Notes: generated from the sequence alone by a model not told the origin. Shown: positions 18,392-27,821, counted from the first letter of the stretch. The stretch: 64,000 nt of DNA from Desulfoluna sp. (GCF_030145185.1 NZ_JAQYWB010000001.1:1-64000), one strand, 5' to 3'. Translations and numbers: made by a program.

Positions 18392-19323
18392 TCATTACTC
18401 CTTTTCAAGAAGTGGCCCACAAAAAGAGCCGGTAGCATGTTGATGAAAACAAATTCCCTGTTCTGTACGTACCTATGTCTCCCTCTCTTGCAAAACAAGA
18501 GCAGGAAATATGCCGGTTGTTCAGATTTGCGCAACCTGATAATATGCAACTGATCCAAGTCAAGATAGATCTTTCACAGCATTGCGCCGTACATTTATCC
18601 CCTTCACGAACAAATTACGCAGGGGCAGGTCCCCCTGTTCTTGTTTTCACTACTTTTTTGGCAACTCTTCTTCGCTTCCCCCGGAAGAAACCATCATCAT
18701 GTCGCATAACGTCAGTATTGATTATAAACAACGTTTTGGGTAGTTATGTCAACAAAACGAATTCCCTTCTATCCTTATACAGATTATTCGAAACTATGTC
18801 TCAATCCCCAAAACCAGTCAAGTCCTTTTTCACCATGATTAGTATTTTTGATGTTACTCACCAATGGCAATTGACATTATCACCGTCCCCACTGCACAAC
18901 ACCCTGTGTCTTCGACTTTTTCTGCCCCATTTCAGCACAATGATCCGAGTAAGATACACATGTTTTGCACCTGTCACGCGTTGACAATAAGCTCAGATTA
19001 CTTCTCAAAGATCATTCGAATAAAAATATTTCGAATCATATGATTTTTAATATTGACAGCCTCCAAGGCAGTTGTTAGAAATTTCTTGTTTTGTCTATCC
19101 AATAATTTAACATTCATTATCGTCACAGGGGCTTAATCGCCTGGATAGTAAACTCAGCACATGACGCCGCCAGACGTCATCCTTCATCTCACCGTTCTTT
19201 TATATTTTACGAAAATAACTTCCATGAAACGGCCGACGGTCGTTTGAGTCCGAATTGACGTAAGACCGCATAAAAATGGACACCTTCATCCATATCTAAA
19301 TAGTCAACGACAAGGAGGTAACA
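18392..19323. promoter_or_regulatory. Long divergent regulatory region between fhs and acsD
   Basis: This 930-bp, AT-rich stretch has no convincing gene. It must hold the promoters of fhs (leftwards) and of the acs operon (rightwards). A TTGACA at 19054-19059 followed 16 bp later by TTAGAA is a weak candidate promoter for acsD. ATGACGCCGCCAGACGTCAT near 19159-19178 is a hyphenated palindrome that could be an operator. No cobalamin or tetrahydrofolate riboswitch signature was recognised. Confidence 0.45.
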
Positions 19324-20871
19324 TTGGGTTTCGAAATCGTAAAAGAGTCCTATGCAGGACGCATCAGGGAAATTTCCATCGGGGCAGGCGACAAGGCAGT
19401 CTCTGTCGGTGGTGCCTCATGCTATCCCTTTTACCAATTTGAAGGGGAAATGCCACACAAACCCAAAATCGCCATGGAAATCTGGGACATGGCACCCGAC
19501 GACTGGCCCGAAGCATGCCTGGCTCCGTTTAAAGATGTCGTGAACGACCCCGCGGCCTGGGCAAAACTCTGTGTTGAAAAATATGGCGCAGAGCTCATCG
19601 TCCTCCAACTGAAAAGCATCGACCCCAATGACAAGGACGCCAGCCCGGCAGAAGCCGCCGAGATGGTAAAAAAAGTGGCCTCTGCCATTGACGTCCCCTT
19701 AATCATCTGGGGATGTGCTAACCCCATCAAAGATGAAGAAGTTCTGAAAGTCGTGGCCGAAGAGTGCCAGGAATTTTCACTCACCATGGGTCCCGTAGAG
19801 GATTCCAACCACAAAGGAATCGGCGCGTCAGCCATGGGATATGGTCACGCCCTGATCTCCTCATCCCCCATTGACGTCAACCTTGCAAAGCAGGTCAATA
19901 TTCTCCTGGAAAACCTGGGCATGCCCATGGACAGGGTCATTGTTGACCCCACCTCCGGCGGCCTCGGTTACGGTCTGGAGTACTCCTACTCTGTCATGGA
20001 ACGTCTCCGCATGGCCGCCATGCAACAGGGAGATGACAAACTTCAGTACCCCATCATCAACAACCTCGGAAATGAAATCTGGAAATGCAAGGAAGCCAAG
20101 CAGAGCGTAGAAGAAGCGCCTCTTCTCGGGGACCCTGAAAAACGCGGCATCCTCATGGAAGCCGTCTGCGCTGTTTCCTACCTTGTTTCAGGGGGAGACA
20201 TTCTCGTCATGCGTCACCCGGAAGCCATCCGCCTGGTCCGATCCTTCATCGACCTGATGATCGACGGAGGCATGGCCACCGATGTCGCAGCCATCTCCAA
20301 GCAACTCGCTGATGTCGCGGTGGACTTTACAGCTCTGGCTCCCACCCCGGACACCACCATCGTTGAAGATAAAAAAGCCGCTCCAGCCGCAAAAAAAGAG
20401 GCCCCAAAAGCAGCTGCCGCCCCTGCCCCCAAGGCAGAAGTGAAGCCTGCGGCCGCGCCCAAAGAGGCTCCCCCTGCGCCAGCCAAGGCTGAAGCACCCA
20501 AGGTAGACCCCGAAGCGCAGGCCAAAGCAGAGGCAGAGGCCAAAGCCAAGGCAGAGGCAGACGCCAAAGCCAAGGCAGAAGCGGACGCCAAAGCCAAGGC
20601 AGACGCAGAAGCCAAGGCCAAAGCAGACGCAGAGGCCAAGGCTAAAGCAGATGCAGAAACCAAGAAACAAGCTGAAGCCGATGCTCAGACCAAGCGGGAA
20701 GAGGAAGAGCAAGCCATTCGGGCAGAGCGGGCAAAAGCCAAGGACGAAATGGCCCATGCCCATAGCCATTCTGGTGCGACCGAACGGACGCTCACGGCCG
20801 CTGCGGACCAGAAGAGCCAGCTTGACAAGATCATCGATCGTCTCAACATGATCCATCGTCGCGTGGCGTAA
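19324..20871 (+). CDS. acsD: Corrinoid/iron-sulfur protein small subunit with long Ala/Lys-rich C-terminal tail
   Basis: Small (delta) subunit of the corrinoid protein that carries the methyl group between methyl-THF methyltransferase and acetyl-CoA synthase. Residues 1-335 form the expected TIM-barrel domain (IREISIGAGDKAVSVGGAS, MEIWDMAPDDWP, VDPTSGGLGYGLEYSYSVMER, GGDILVMRHPEA). The family normally ends near residue 310-330. Here about 175 further residues follow. First is a Pro/Ala/Lys linker, then AKAEADAKAKADA-type repeats (about 395-455), then an acidic/basic helix, then a His-containing patch (HAHSHSG) and a final amphipathic helix. Start is TTG, with AAGGAGGT at ideal spacing. It is the first gene of the acs operon. 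The tail resembles TolA-like or linker helices; its function is unknown. Confidence 0.93.
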   Translation: MGFEIVKESYAGRIREISIGAGDKAVSVGGASCYPFYQFEGEMPHKPKIAMEIWDMAPDDWPEACLAPFKDVVNDPAAWAKLCVEKYGAELIVLQLKSIDPNDKDASPAEAAEMVKKVASAIDVPLIIWGCANPIKDEEVLKVVAEECQEFSLTMGPVEDSNHKGIGASAMGYGHALISSSPIDVNLAKQVNILLENLGMPMDRVIVDPTSGGLGYGLEYSYSVMERLRMAAMQQGDDKLQYPIINNLGNEIWKCKEAKQSVEEAPLLGDPEKRGILMEAVCAVSYLVSGGDILVMRHPEAIRLVRSFIDLMIDGGMATDVAAISKQLADVAVDFTALAPTPDTTIVEDKKAAPAAKKEAPKAAAAPAPKAEVKPAAAPKEAPPAPAKAEAPKVDPEAQAKAEAEAKAKAEADAKAKAEADAKAKADAEAKAKADAEAKAKADAETKKQAEADAQTKREEEEQAIRAERAKAKDEMAHAHSHSGATERTLTAAADQKSQLDKIIDRLNMIHRRVA

Positions 20872-20893
20872 GCCTTATGAACTTGACGAAGCC

Positions 20894-20916
20894 GCATCGA
20901 AGCGAACTTCGGATGC
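20894..20916 (+). promoter_or_regulatory. Intercistronic stem-loop acsD-acsA
   Basis: GCATCGAAG and CTTCGGATGC form a hairpin with one bulge and a CGAA loop in the 85-bp gap between acsD and acsA. There is no T run, so RNA processing or stability is likelier than termination. Confidence 0.5.
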
Positions 20917-20956
20917 AAGGCAATGGACGACCATACAACAAGAGGAGGAACCTCTG

Positions 20957-22975
20957 ATGGCAGACGAAAAGAAGTCAAAGGAATTAAAGCTGGCAGATCC
21001 GCTCGAAGCTTCCATAGATCCGGCCACTCAGCAAATGATCAAAAGAGCTCAGGAGCTCGGCGTCGAAACCGTGTTTGACCGAGCACAAAACATGAAGCCC
21101 TGTAACATTGGCGTTCAAGGAACCTGCTGTAAAAACTGTGCCATGGGTCCCTGCCGCCTCCCCCTCCCCAAAGGGGGAATTGAAGGCGAAGACACCCGCA
21201 AAGGCCTCTGCGGTGCCACAGCCAACACCATCGCAGCACGTAACTTTAGCCGCATGGTCGCCGGCGGAGCAGCCGCCCACTCCGATCATGGACGCGGCGT
21301 GGCCGAAGTGTTTCTCTCTGTGGCACGAAAAGAGACGGATGCCTACCACATCAAAGACTACCACAAGCTCCTTTCCATCGCCCCGCACTTTGGCGTGGAC
21401 ATCACGGTGACCGTGGACGGCGAAGTCAAAGATCGGGACATGGACGAAATCGCTCTGGAAGTGGCAGAAAAAGCCATGAACGAGTGGGGCAAATCTGACG
21501 GTGAATGCCTCTACTTGCAGCGCGCTCCTGAAGCCATGTACAATCGCTGGAAAGAGTTGGGCGTCCTTCCCCGAAACGTGGACCGCGAAATTGTTGAAAT
21601 CATGCACCGCACCCACATAGGCGTGGATCAGGACTACAAAAACTTGATCAAACAAGCCACCCGGGCGGCCCTGGCCGACGGTTGGGTCGGTTCCATGATT
21701 GCCACGGATCTCCAGGATGTCATGTTCGGAACGCCCAATCCCGTGCAGTCTGAAGTCAACCTGGGCGTCATGAAGGCCGACCATGTCAACCTCATTGTCC
21801 ACGGCCATGAGCCGATTCTCTCGGAGATGATCGTTGCGGCCTGCCAATCCAAGGAGATGATCGACTACGCAGCCACCAAAGGCGCCAAGGGGATTCAACT
21901 CAGCGGGATCTGCTGTACCGCCAACGAACTCGCCCAACGCCACGGCGTACCGATTGTGGGCAACTTCCTCCAACAGGAGCTGGCCATCATCACCGGGGCC
22001 TGCGACGCCATGGTTGTGGATGTTCAGTGTATCTTCCAGAACCTGGCCAACGTGGCCAAATGTTTCCACACCAAGCTGATTACCACCCACCCCATCGCCC
22101 GCATGGAGCAAAACAACGTTCTTCATATCGAATTTGACGAACACCATGCCATGGACGATGCCAAACGTATTGTCAAGCTGGCCATCGATAACTTCGAGAA
22201 CCGTAAATCTGAAGTCATGATTCCGTCTCAAAAGGAAAACCAGGTGGTTGGGTTTGGCGTGGAATCCATCGAGTACAACCTCGGCGGGACCTTCCGCGGC
22301 TCTTACTACACCTTAAATGACAACATCATCAACGGTCGCATTCGCGGTATCGCTGGGGTTGTGGGCTGCAACAACGCCCGAACCAAGCACAACAACGACC
22401 ACATCGCCGTCATCAAAGAGCTCATCAAAAACGACGTCATCGTCCTCACCACCGGCTGCAGCGCCATCGCAGCAGGCATGGCAGGTCTTCTCACTCCAGA
22501 ATGTGCCTCCGTCTATTGTGGCCCTGGCCTTGCCGAAGTCTGTGAAACGGTGGGGATTCCTCCGGTCCTGCACATGGGTTCCTGCGTCGACAACTCCCGT
22601 ATCCTTCTGGCCGCCACGGAAGTGGTCAAAGCCGGCGGACTCGGCAAGTCAATCAAGGACATCCCCGTGGCCGGCAGCGCCCCGGAATGGATGAGTGAAA
22701 AAGCCATCTCCATCGGTCATTACTTCGTCGTCTCCGGCGTATACACGGTCTTCGGCGTCACTCTGCCCGTGGACGGTGCGCCCGTCTTCAGAGACCACCT
22801 TTACAACGAACTGGAAGATTTATACGGCGGGATGTGGGACTGCGAGCCCGATCCCATCAAACACGCTCACAAGATGATCGCCCATATTGATAAAAAACGT
22901 AAGGAACTGGGCATCGACAAAGCAAGGGATCGTGTCCTCATGGACATGGCCGCTCGTCAGGCCATCGACGTTTGA
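20957..22975 (+). CDS. acsA: Carbon monoxide dehydrogenase catalytic subunit
   Basis: Ni-Fe CO dehydrogenase of the CODH/ACS complex, which reduces CO2 to CO for acetyl-CoA synthesis or runs in reverse during acetate oxidation. The 672-residue protein has the N-terminal cluster ligands in CNIGVQGTCCKNCAMGPC (Cys49, 57, 58, 61, 66) and LCGATANTIAARN. Its C-cluster region has HGHEPILSEM, SGICCTANEL, GVVGCNNARTKHNN, TTGCSAIAAG and HMGSCVDNSRIL. Length matches bacterial AcsA/CooS (about 630-675). AAGAGGAGG precedes the ATG. It sits second in the operon, with the acetyl-CoA synthase subunit next. CooC proteins encoded at 13666 and 28342 are probable maturation partners. Confidence 0.98.
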   Translation: MADEKKSKELKLADPLEASIDPATQQMIKRAQELGVETVFDRAQNMKPCNIGVQGTCCKNCAMGPCRLPLPKGGIEGEDTRKGLCGATANTIAARNFSRMVAGGAAAHSDHGRGVAEVFLSVARKETDAYHIKDYHKLLSIAPHFGVDITVTVDGEVKDRDMDEIALEVAEKAMNEWGKSDGECLYLQRAPEAMYNRWKELGVLPRNVDREIVEIMHRTHIGVDQDYKNLIKQATRAALADGWVGSMIATDLQDVMFGTPNPVQSEVNLGVMKADHVNLIVHGHEPILSEMIVAACQSKEMIDYAATKGAKGIQLSGICCTANELAQRHGVPIVGNFLQQELAIITGACDAMVVDVQCIFQNLANVAKCFHTKLITTHPIARMEQNNVLHIEFDEHHAMDDAKRIVKLAIDNFENRKSEVMIPSQKENQVVGFGVESIEYNLGGTFRGSYYTLNDNIINGRIRGIAGVVGCNNARTKHNNDHIAVIKELIKNDVIVLTTGCSAIAAGMAGLLTPECASVYCGPGLAEVCETVGIPPVLHMGSCVDNSRILLAATEVVKAGGLGKSIKDIPVAGSAPEWMSEKAISIGHYFVVSGVYTVFGVTLPVDGAPVFRDHLYNELEDLYGGMWDCEPDPIKHAHKMIAHIDKKRKELGIDKARDRVLMDMAARQAIDV

Positions 22976-22980
22976 CGTGT

Positions 22981-23002
22981 CGGTGACCGACAGGTCACCG
23001 TC
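22981..23002 (+). promoter_or_regulatory. Intercistronic stem-loop acsA-acsB
   Basis: CGGTGAC and GTCACCG pair around CGACAG just after the acsA stop. No T run follows. Confidence 0.5.
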
Positions 23003-23053
23003 CACATGCTTGATCATCTAACTTAAGAATATCCTCAACGAAGGAGGAAGAGC

Positions 23054-25267
23054 ATGTCCAAATTAGTTGCATTTGCTGCCATCCAGGGTGGCTATAAAGT
23101 AATCTCTCAGGTGGAAGGGCAATACCAAAAAGCCCTCGAAACCTTCGACGCCAGCACCAAGATAAGCTTTGGCAACACGGCCTACTACCTGCCGGTTATT
23201 TATTCTCTTCTGGGTATCAAAGTTGAAACCCTGGAAGACCTGAAAAAGCCCCTGGCTTTTGCCCGTGGCCTTCTGCCTCCCCATGTCAAGGGCAAGAACA
23301 ACCTTCCCTACCTCGGCCCTCTCCTTGACGCCGGCATGGCCGCCATCTTCGGCTACGAAATCATGGAAGCCCTGCGTATCCTGAACGAGCCCGATTTCTA
23401 TACCTTTACGGAAGATCCCGATGTGGAATCCGGGAAAATATGGGTCGGTCCTGCCGACGACACCATCCTGCGAAAACGTGGCGTGGAATTCGTGGACGGC
23501 AGCGCCCCTGGCTTTGCCGCCATCGTCGGAGCCGCTCCTACCCCTGAAATCGCCAAGAATATTGTGGAAGACTACCAGAAGAAGAGTCTTTATATCTTCT
23601 GCGCCGCCAACCACAACAACACCAGCGTTATTCAACAGCTGGTGGATCAAGATATTCAGGTGGGCTGGAACACCCGTATCGTGCCCTTCGGACCGGACAT
23701 CTCCTCGGCTGTTTTTGCCCTTGGCTTCGCCAACCGGGCAGCCATGACTTTTGGTGGGGTCCAGCCTGGTGACCATCGCAAAATGCTCATGTACAACAAA
23801 GAACGTATTTTTGCCTTTGTCAACGCGTTGGGCGACATCGGCACCGAGTGGGGCGTAGCGGCTGCCGGTTGCGTCAACTGGGGTTTTCCGACCCTTGCTG
23901 ACACCGACATCCCCGAGATTCTCCCCACCGGTATCTGTACCTACGAGCACGTGGTGGCCAACGTCCCCCACGATGAAATCTGCCAGAAATCCGTTGAAGT
24001 TCGAGGCCTCAAGGTGTCTATCTCCGACATTGAAATTCCGTGCGCCTTTGGCCCCGCCTTTGAGGGCGAGCGTGTGCGCGGCGGCGATTTGCACAGCCAG
24101 ATGGGTGGCGGCAAAACCCAGTGTACCGAGCTGGTAAAACGCGCCGAGATGAGTGAGATCGAAGACGGAAAGGTCATTATCGTCGGCAAGGACATCCCGG
24201 ACCTGAAGGAAGGCGAGACCCTGCCTCTGGGGATCTTCATCCAGATCGCCGGACGTGAATTCCAGGAGGATTTCGAGCCCATTTTGGAGCGTCAGATCCA
24301 CCACCTGGTCAACTACATTCAAGGCATCATGCACATCGGCCAGCGTGATATTTCCTGGGTTCGCGTCGGCAAAAATGCCGTGGACAAGGGATTTACCCTG
24401 AAGGACATCGGTGTGGTCCTCCATGCCAAATTTCATCAGGAATTCCAAAAGATTGTCGATAAAGTACAGGTCACCCTTTACACCCAGAAAGAGGACGTGG
24501 CCAAGCTGACTAAGACGGCCCGTGCCGAGTACAAGACCCGTGACGAGCGCGTGGACAAGATGACCGACGAAGACGTGGAGACCTACTACTCCTGCTCTCT
24601 CTGTCAGTCCTTTGCCCCCAACCACGTCTGTACGGTCAGCCCCGAGCGAACCGGCCTCTGTGGCGCCTACAACTGGATGGATTGTCGGGCTGCCTTTGAG
24701 ATCAACCCCACCGGTCCCAACCAGCCCATTGAGAAAGGCGAATGCCTTGATCCGGTCCTGGGTCAGTGGAAAGGGGTCAACGACTTCGTCTTCAAAGCCT
24801 CACGCGGAGCCGTGACCCACTACAACTTCTACTCCCTGGTTGTCGATCCCATGACCACCTGTGGATGTTGTGAGTGTATCGCCGCCATGCTCCCCAGCTG
24901 CAACGGGATCATGACCGTAAACCGCGAATTTGCAGGGGAAACCCCCTCGGGCATGAAGTTTACCACGCTGGCCGGTGTCATGGGCGGCGGCGCTTCCTCC
25001 CCCGGTTTTGTCGGGCACTCCAAGTACAACATCACCCAGAGAAAATTTATCAAGGGCGATGGAGGACTGCTTCGCATGGTCTGGATGCCCAAGATGTTGA
25101 AAGAAGAGATCAAAGATCGCATTGATAAGTACGGAGAAGAAACCGGTTATCCGGATTTTTACAACATGATTGCCGACGAAACCGTGGGGACCACAGAAGA
25201 GGAGATTATGCCCTTCCTCGAAGAAAAAGGTCACCCTGCCCTGTCCATGGACTCACTTATTGGTTAA
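23054..25267 (+). CDS. acsB: CO-methylating acetyl-CoA synthase
   Basis: The alpha subunit of the CODH/ACS complex assembles acetyl-CoA from CO, the corrinoid-bound methyl group and CoA at its Ni-containing A-cluster. The 737-residue protein has the three-domain bacterial layout: an N-terminal CODH-binding domain with the CO-channel region, a middle CoA-binding domain, and the C-terminal A-cluster domain. The metal ligands are visible: CSLCQSFAPNHVC followed by GLCGAYNW (about residues 514-540), and CGC within TTCGCCECIA (about residue 600), the Cys-Gly-Cys that holds the distal nickel. Length is typical (about 730). AAGGAGGAAGAGC precedes the ATG. It is translated after acsA and before the corrinoid large-subunit gene. 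Confidence 0.98.
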   Translation: MSKLVAFAAIQGGYKVISQVEGQYQKALETFDASTKISFGNTAYYLPVIYSLLGIKVETLEDLKKPLAFARGLLPPHVKGKNNLPYLGPLLDAGMAAIFGYEIMEALRILNEPDFYTFTEDPDVESGKIWVGPADDTILRKRGVEFVDGSAPGFAAIVGAAPTPEIAKNIVEDYQKKSLYIFCAANHNNTSVIQQLVDQDIQVGWNTRIVPFGPDISSAVFALGFANRAAMTFGGVQPGDHRKMLMYNKERIFAFVNALGDIGTEWGVAAAGCVNWGFPTLADTDIPEILPTGICTYEHVVANVPHDEICQKSVEVRGLKVSISDIEIPCAFGPAFEGERVRGGDLHSQMGGGKTQCTELVKRAEMSEIEDGKVIIVGKDIPDLKEGETLPLGIFIQIAGREFQEDFEPILERQIHHLVNYIQGIMHIGQRDISWVRVGKNAVDKGFTLKDIGVVLHAKFHQEFQKIVDKVQVTLYTQKEDVAKLTKTARAEYKTRDERVDKMTDEDVETYYSCSLCQSFAPNHVCTVSPERTGLCGAYNWMDCRAAFEINPTGPNQPIEKGECLDPVLGQWKGVNDFVFKASRGAVTHYNFYSLVVDPMTTCGCCECIAAMLPSCNGIMTVNREFAGETPSGMKFTTLAGVMGGGASSPGFVGHSKYNITQRKFIKGDGGLLRMVWMPKMLKEEIKDRIDKYGEETGYPDFYNMIADETVGTTEEEIMPFLEEKGHPALSMDSLIG

Positions 25268-25276
25268 TGCGTTCGT

Positions 25277-25306
25277 ACCCGGGGGGCCGCCCTGCCCCCC
25301 GGGTCA
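25277..25306 (+). promoter_or_regulatory. Intercistronic stem-loop acsB-acsC
   Basis: ACCCGGGGGG and CCCCCCGGGT form a 10-bp GC-rich stem around an 8-nt loop. No T run follows, so it may act as an RNA stabilizer or polymerase pause rather than a strong terminator. Confidence 0.6.
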
Positions 25307-25366
25307 CTCATTATCCATACACAATTGAGTGCATCCTCGTTACAGGACTCAGACAAGGAGATACAC

Positions 25367-26719
25367 ATGGCTCTTACCGGTATTCAGATATTCAAACTTC
25401 TGCCCAAAACAAACTGCAAAGAGTGCGGGGTGCCCACCTGTCTAGCCTTTGCCATGAACCTTGCCTCCGGCAAGGCAGAGCTGGACAATTGTCCCTATGT
25501 TTCGGACGAAGCCCGGGAAAAACTCGCCGAAGCTTCGGCTCCCCCCATCCGCCCCGTAAAAATCGGACAAGGTGTTCGGAAAGCCACCGCGGGCGGTGAA
25601 ACAGTGATGTACCGTCACGAAAAAACCTTCTACAGCCCCACCCTCCTGGCGGCCACCGTCGCGTCCTCCATCAGTGAGGCCGACCTCGCAGAACGCCTCA
25701 AGGGTTGGAATGCCTTTCAGTATGAACGCGTAGGCCTCAACCTTCGCCCGGAACTCGTCGCAGTCAAAGACGTCGACGGCAATGCTGAAAATTTTGCAAG
25801 GGTAGCGAAACTAATCGCCGAGACATCGGAATTCAACCTCATTCTCATGAGTGAAAATCCCGATGTGATCAAAGCAGGCGTGGAGACCTCAGGGTTCAAA
25901 CGCCCCCTTATCTATGCGGCGACAGAAAGCACCCTTGATGCCTTGGGTGCGATCGCCAAAGATGCGGATCTTCCCATCGCCGTCAAAGCCGACAGCGTGG
26001 AAGCCCTGATCCCCCTCACGGAAAAGCTCAACGAAATGGGGATCAAGGACATCGTCATCGATTCGGGCAGCCGTGAACTCAAGGAGGCCTTTAAAGATCA
26101 GGTGGCCATTCGCCGCGCGGCCCTTAAGGGCGGTAATCGCGCCCTGGGATTCCCCACCATCACTTTTCCCAGTGACATGGCTGGAAACCCCGACATGGAA
26201 GCCCTCATCGCCGGGACGTTTATCGCCAAATACGGCGGCATTGTGGTTCTCTCCGAGTTTAACACCGAGACCCTTTTCCCGCTGCTGCTTGAGCGACTCA
26301 ACATCTTCACCGATCCGCAGCGACCCATGATGGTCACCGAAGGAATCTACGAAATCGGCAACCCCGATGAAAACTCCCCGGTCATGGTCACCACCAACTT
26401 CGCTCTGACGTACTTCATCGTCTCCGGCGAAGCCGAAGGCAGCCGCGTACCCTGCTGGCTCCTGATCAAAGATGCCGAGGGGCTTTCTGTTCTGACCGCC
26501 TGGGCTGCCGGTAAATTCAGCGGCGATGATGTGGGAACCTTTGTCAAGAAGAGCGGTATCTCCGACAAGGTAAAACACAACGAGCTGGTGATTCCCGGCT
26601 ACGCCGCTGCCATCGCAGGGGACGTGGAAGAGGAACTTCCCGGCTGGACCATCACCGTCGGTCCACGTGAAGCGGCGCACCTGCCGGCCTTCCTGAAGGC
26701 CAAAGTAGGAGCGGCCTGA
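25367..26719 (+). CDS. acsC: Corrinoid/iron-sulfur protein large subunit
   Basis: Gamma subunit of the corrinoid/iron-sulfur protein, which binds a [4Fe-4S] cluster and the B12-type cofactor that carries the methyl group. The 450-residue protein starts with the cluster domain: CKECGVPTC gives Cys17, Cys20 and Cys25, with Cys42 in DNCPY, matching the known C-x2-C-x4-C-x16-C pattern. A TIM-barrel middle domain follows, and a C-terminal corrinoid-binding domain (from about residue 320, with VMVTTNFALTYFIVSGE and LPGWTITVGPREAAHLPAFL). The ATG at 25367 has AAGGAG seven bases upstream; the frame is open 14 codons further with no ribosome-binding support. Its small-subunit partner acsD is four genes apart at the head of the operon. 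Confidence 0.97.
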   Translation: MALTGIQIFKLLPKTNCKECGVPTCLAFAMNLASGKAELDNCPYVSDEAREKLAEASAPPIRPVKIGQGVRKATAGGETVMYRHEKTFYSPTLLAATVASSISEADLAERLKGWNAFQYERVGLNLRPELVAVKDVDGNAENFARVAKLIAETSEFNLILMSENPDVIKAGVETSGFKRPLIYAATESTLDALGAIAKDADLPIAVKADSVEALIPLTEKLNEMGIKDIVIDSGSRELKEAFKDQVAIRRAALKGGNRALGFPTITFPSDMAGNPDMEALIAGTFIAKYGGIVVLSEFNTETLFPLLLERLNIFTDPQRPMMVTEGIYEIGNPDENSPVMVTTNFALTYFIVSGEAEGSRVPCWLLIKDAEGLSVLTAWAAGKFSGDDVGTFVKKSGISDKVKHNELVIPGYAAAIAGDVEEELPGWTITVGPREAAHLPAFLKAKVGAA

Positions 26720-26732
26720 TAAATAGTTGCTG

Positions 26733-26773
26733 ATAAAGCCCGCCCCGGCCTCCACCGGGTCGGGCTTATTTTC
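26733..26773 (+). terminator. Terminator-like stem-loop between acsC and acsE
   Basis: ATAAAGCCCG...CCGG pairs with CCGG...CGGGCTTAT and is followed by TTTTCC. This is close to an intrinsic terminator, so it may reduce readthrough into acsE or act as an attenuator. Confidence 0.6.
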
Positions 26774-26827
26774 CAACACGAGTCTTTTCGATTCCTGCAA
26801 TATCAACCACCATCCGGAGGGAATTTT

Positions 26828-27715
26828 ATGAGTTTTCAAGTCATCGGAGAAAGCTTAAACGTTATCGGCAAAGAGATTGGGCGCGCATTCAAAGAAAAAG
26901 ATCCCAAGCCGATTCAAGAAGAGGCCCTCTTTCAGAAATCCAAGGGTGTAGATTGGATCGACATCAACCTCGGTCCGGCTAAAAAAAATGGCGTGGATCT
27001 GATGCCCTGGATTGTTGAAACGGTTCAAGAAGTCGTGGACGACATCCCCCTGGTCTTGGATACGTCCAATATCGATGCCATAGCCGCCGCCCTTCCCAAA
27101 TGCAAACTCCCGCCCATGATCAACTCCATCATGGCCGTTCCCGAACGCTATGAGCGCATGATTCCGCTGGCCGCCGAAAGTGGCGCCAACTTCTGCGCCC
27201 TCATGTGGGGACCGGATGGCCTGCCCAGGGACGAAAACGAGCGCGCAGCCCTTTGCGTGGAGTTGGTGTATGCAGCCAATGAAGCTGGGATTCCCAACGA
27301 AAAAATCTGGGTCGACGGCATTGTCACGCCCGTTAACATCCAGCAGCCCCAGGCCGTCAGCCTTCTCAACTTCATGGAAATGCTTCAGGACATTGCCCCC
27401 GGCGCCCGCAGCACCTGTGGCGTCTCCAACATCTCCAACGGTGTACCCGATCACCTTCGCCATATCATCAACATTACCTTTACCACCATGCTCAGCATCA
27501 AAGGGATGGCTTCTTTTATAGCCGATGCCAAAGATGTTGCCACCATGGAACTGGCCAAAGGCAAGCGACCCGATATCTTTGAAGTGATCCAGAACACCAT
27601 GGATGGCAACACCCCTGATATGGCATCCCTGAATGATGAGCTGCGTGGCTACGTGAAGACCTGTAACGTCATTCTCGGACAAACCCTCTTCTCCGATTCC
27701 TGGCTTGAAGTCTAA
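26828..27715 (+). CDS. acsE: Methyl-THF:corrinoid/iron-sulfur protein methyltransferase
   Basis: Transfers the methyl group of 5-methyl-THF to the cob(I)amide of AcsC/AcsD. The 295-residue protein is a pterin-binding TIM barrel. It has VIGESLNVIGKEIGRAF, GVDWIDINLGPA, LVLDTSNIDAIAAALP, MWGPDGLPRDENERA, IWVDGIVTPVNIQQPQA and the GVSNISNGVPDHLR segment with the conserved Asn/Asp pterin contacts. The family is usually about 262 residues, so this one is slightly long at the C-terminus. GGAGGGAA precedes the ATG. It follows acsC by 108 bp across a terminator-like hairpin and is the last structural gene of the pathway cluster before a strong terminator. Confidence 0.96.
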   Translation: MSFQVIGESLNVIGKEIGRAFKEKDPKPIQEEALFQKSKGVDWIDINLGPAKKNGVDLMPWIVETVQEVVDDIPLVLDTSNIDAIAAALPKCKLPPMINSIMAVPERYERMIPLAAESGANFCALMWGPDGLPRDENERAALCVELVYAANEAGIPNEKIWVDGIVTPVNIQQPQAVSLLNFMEMLQDIAPGARSTCGVSNISNGVPDHLRHIINITFTTMLSIKGMASFIADAKDVATMELAKGKRPDIFEVIQNTMDGNTPDMASLNDELRGYVKTCNVILGQTLFSDSWLEV

Positions 27716-27821
27716 CGGCACGGGGGCATCCCGAGAAATTCAACAGGCCGAAATCGCAGCATTCTGGCGATCAAGCTGCTTGATTACGTCTCGACAGAAC
27801 CCCCCAGCATTCCATTAACCG

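Noticed and set aside
18475-18984. Plus-strand frame of about 169 codons between fhs and acsD
   Set aside because: No ribosome-binding site, AT-rich with irregular composition and no protein-like motifs, and it lies in a region expected to be regulatory.
18392-19323. Cobalamin or tetrahydrofolate riboswitch upstream of the acs operon or fhs
   Set aside because: I looked for a B12-box-like GCCACTG and for THF-aptamer features and found none. A covariance-model scan would settle it.
20188-20856. Minus-strand frames opposite the acsD tail
   Set aside because: They are repeat-derived (CFGLG-like or ASALALASA strings) mirrors of the Ala/Lys-rich tail and have no independent support.
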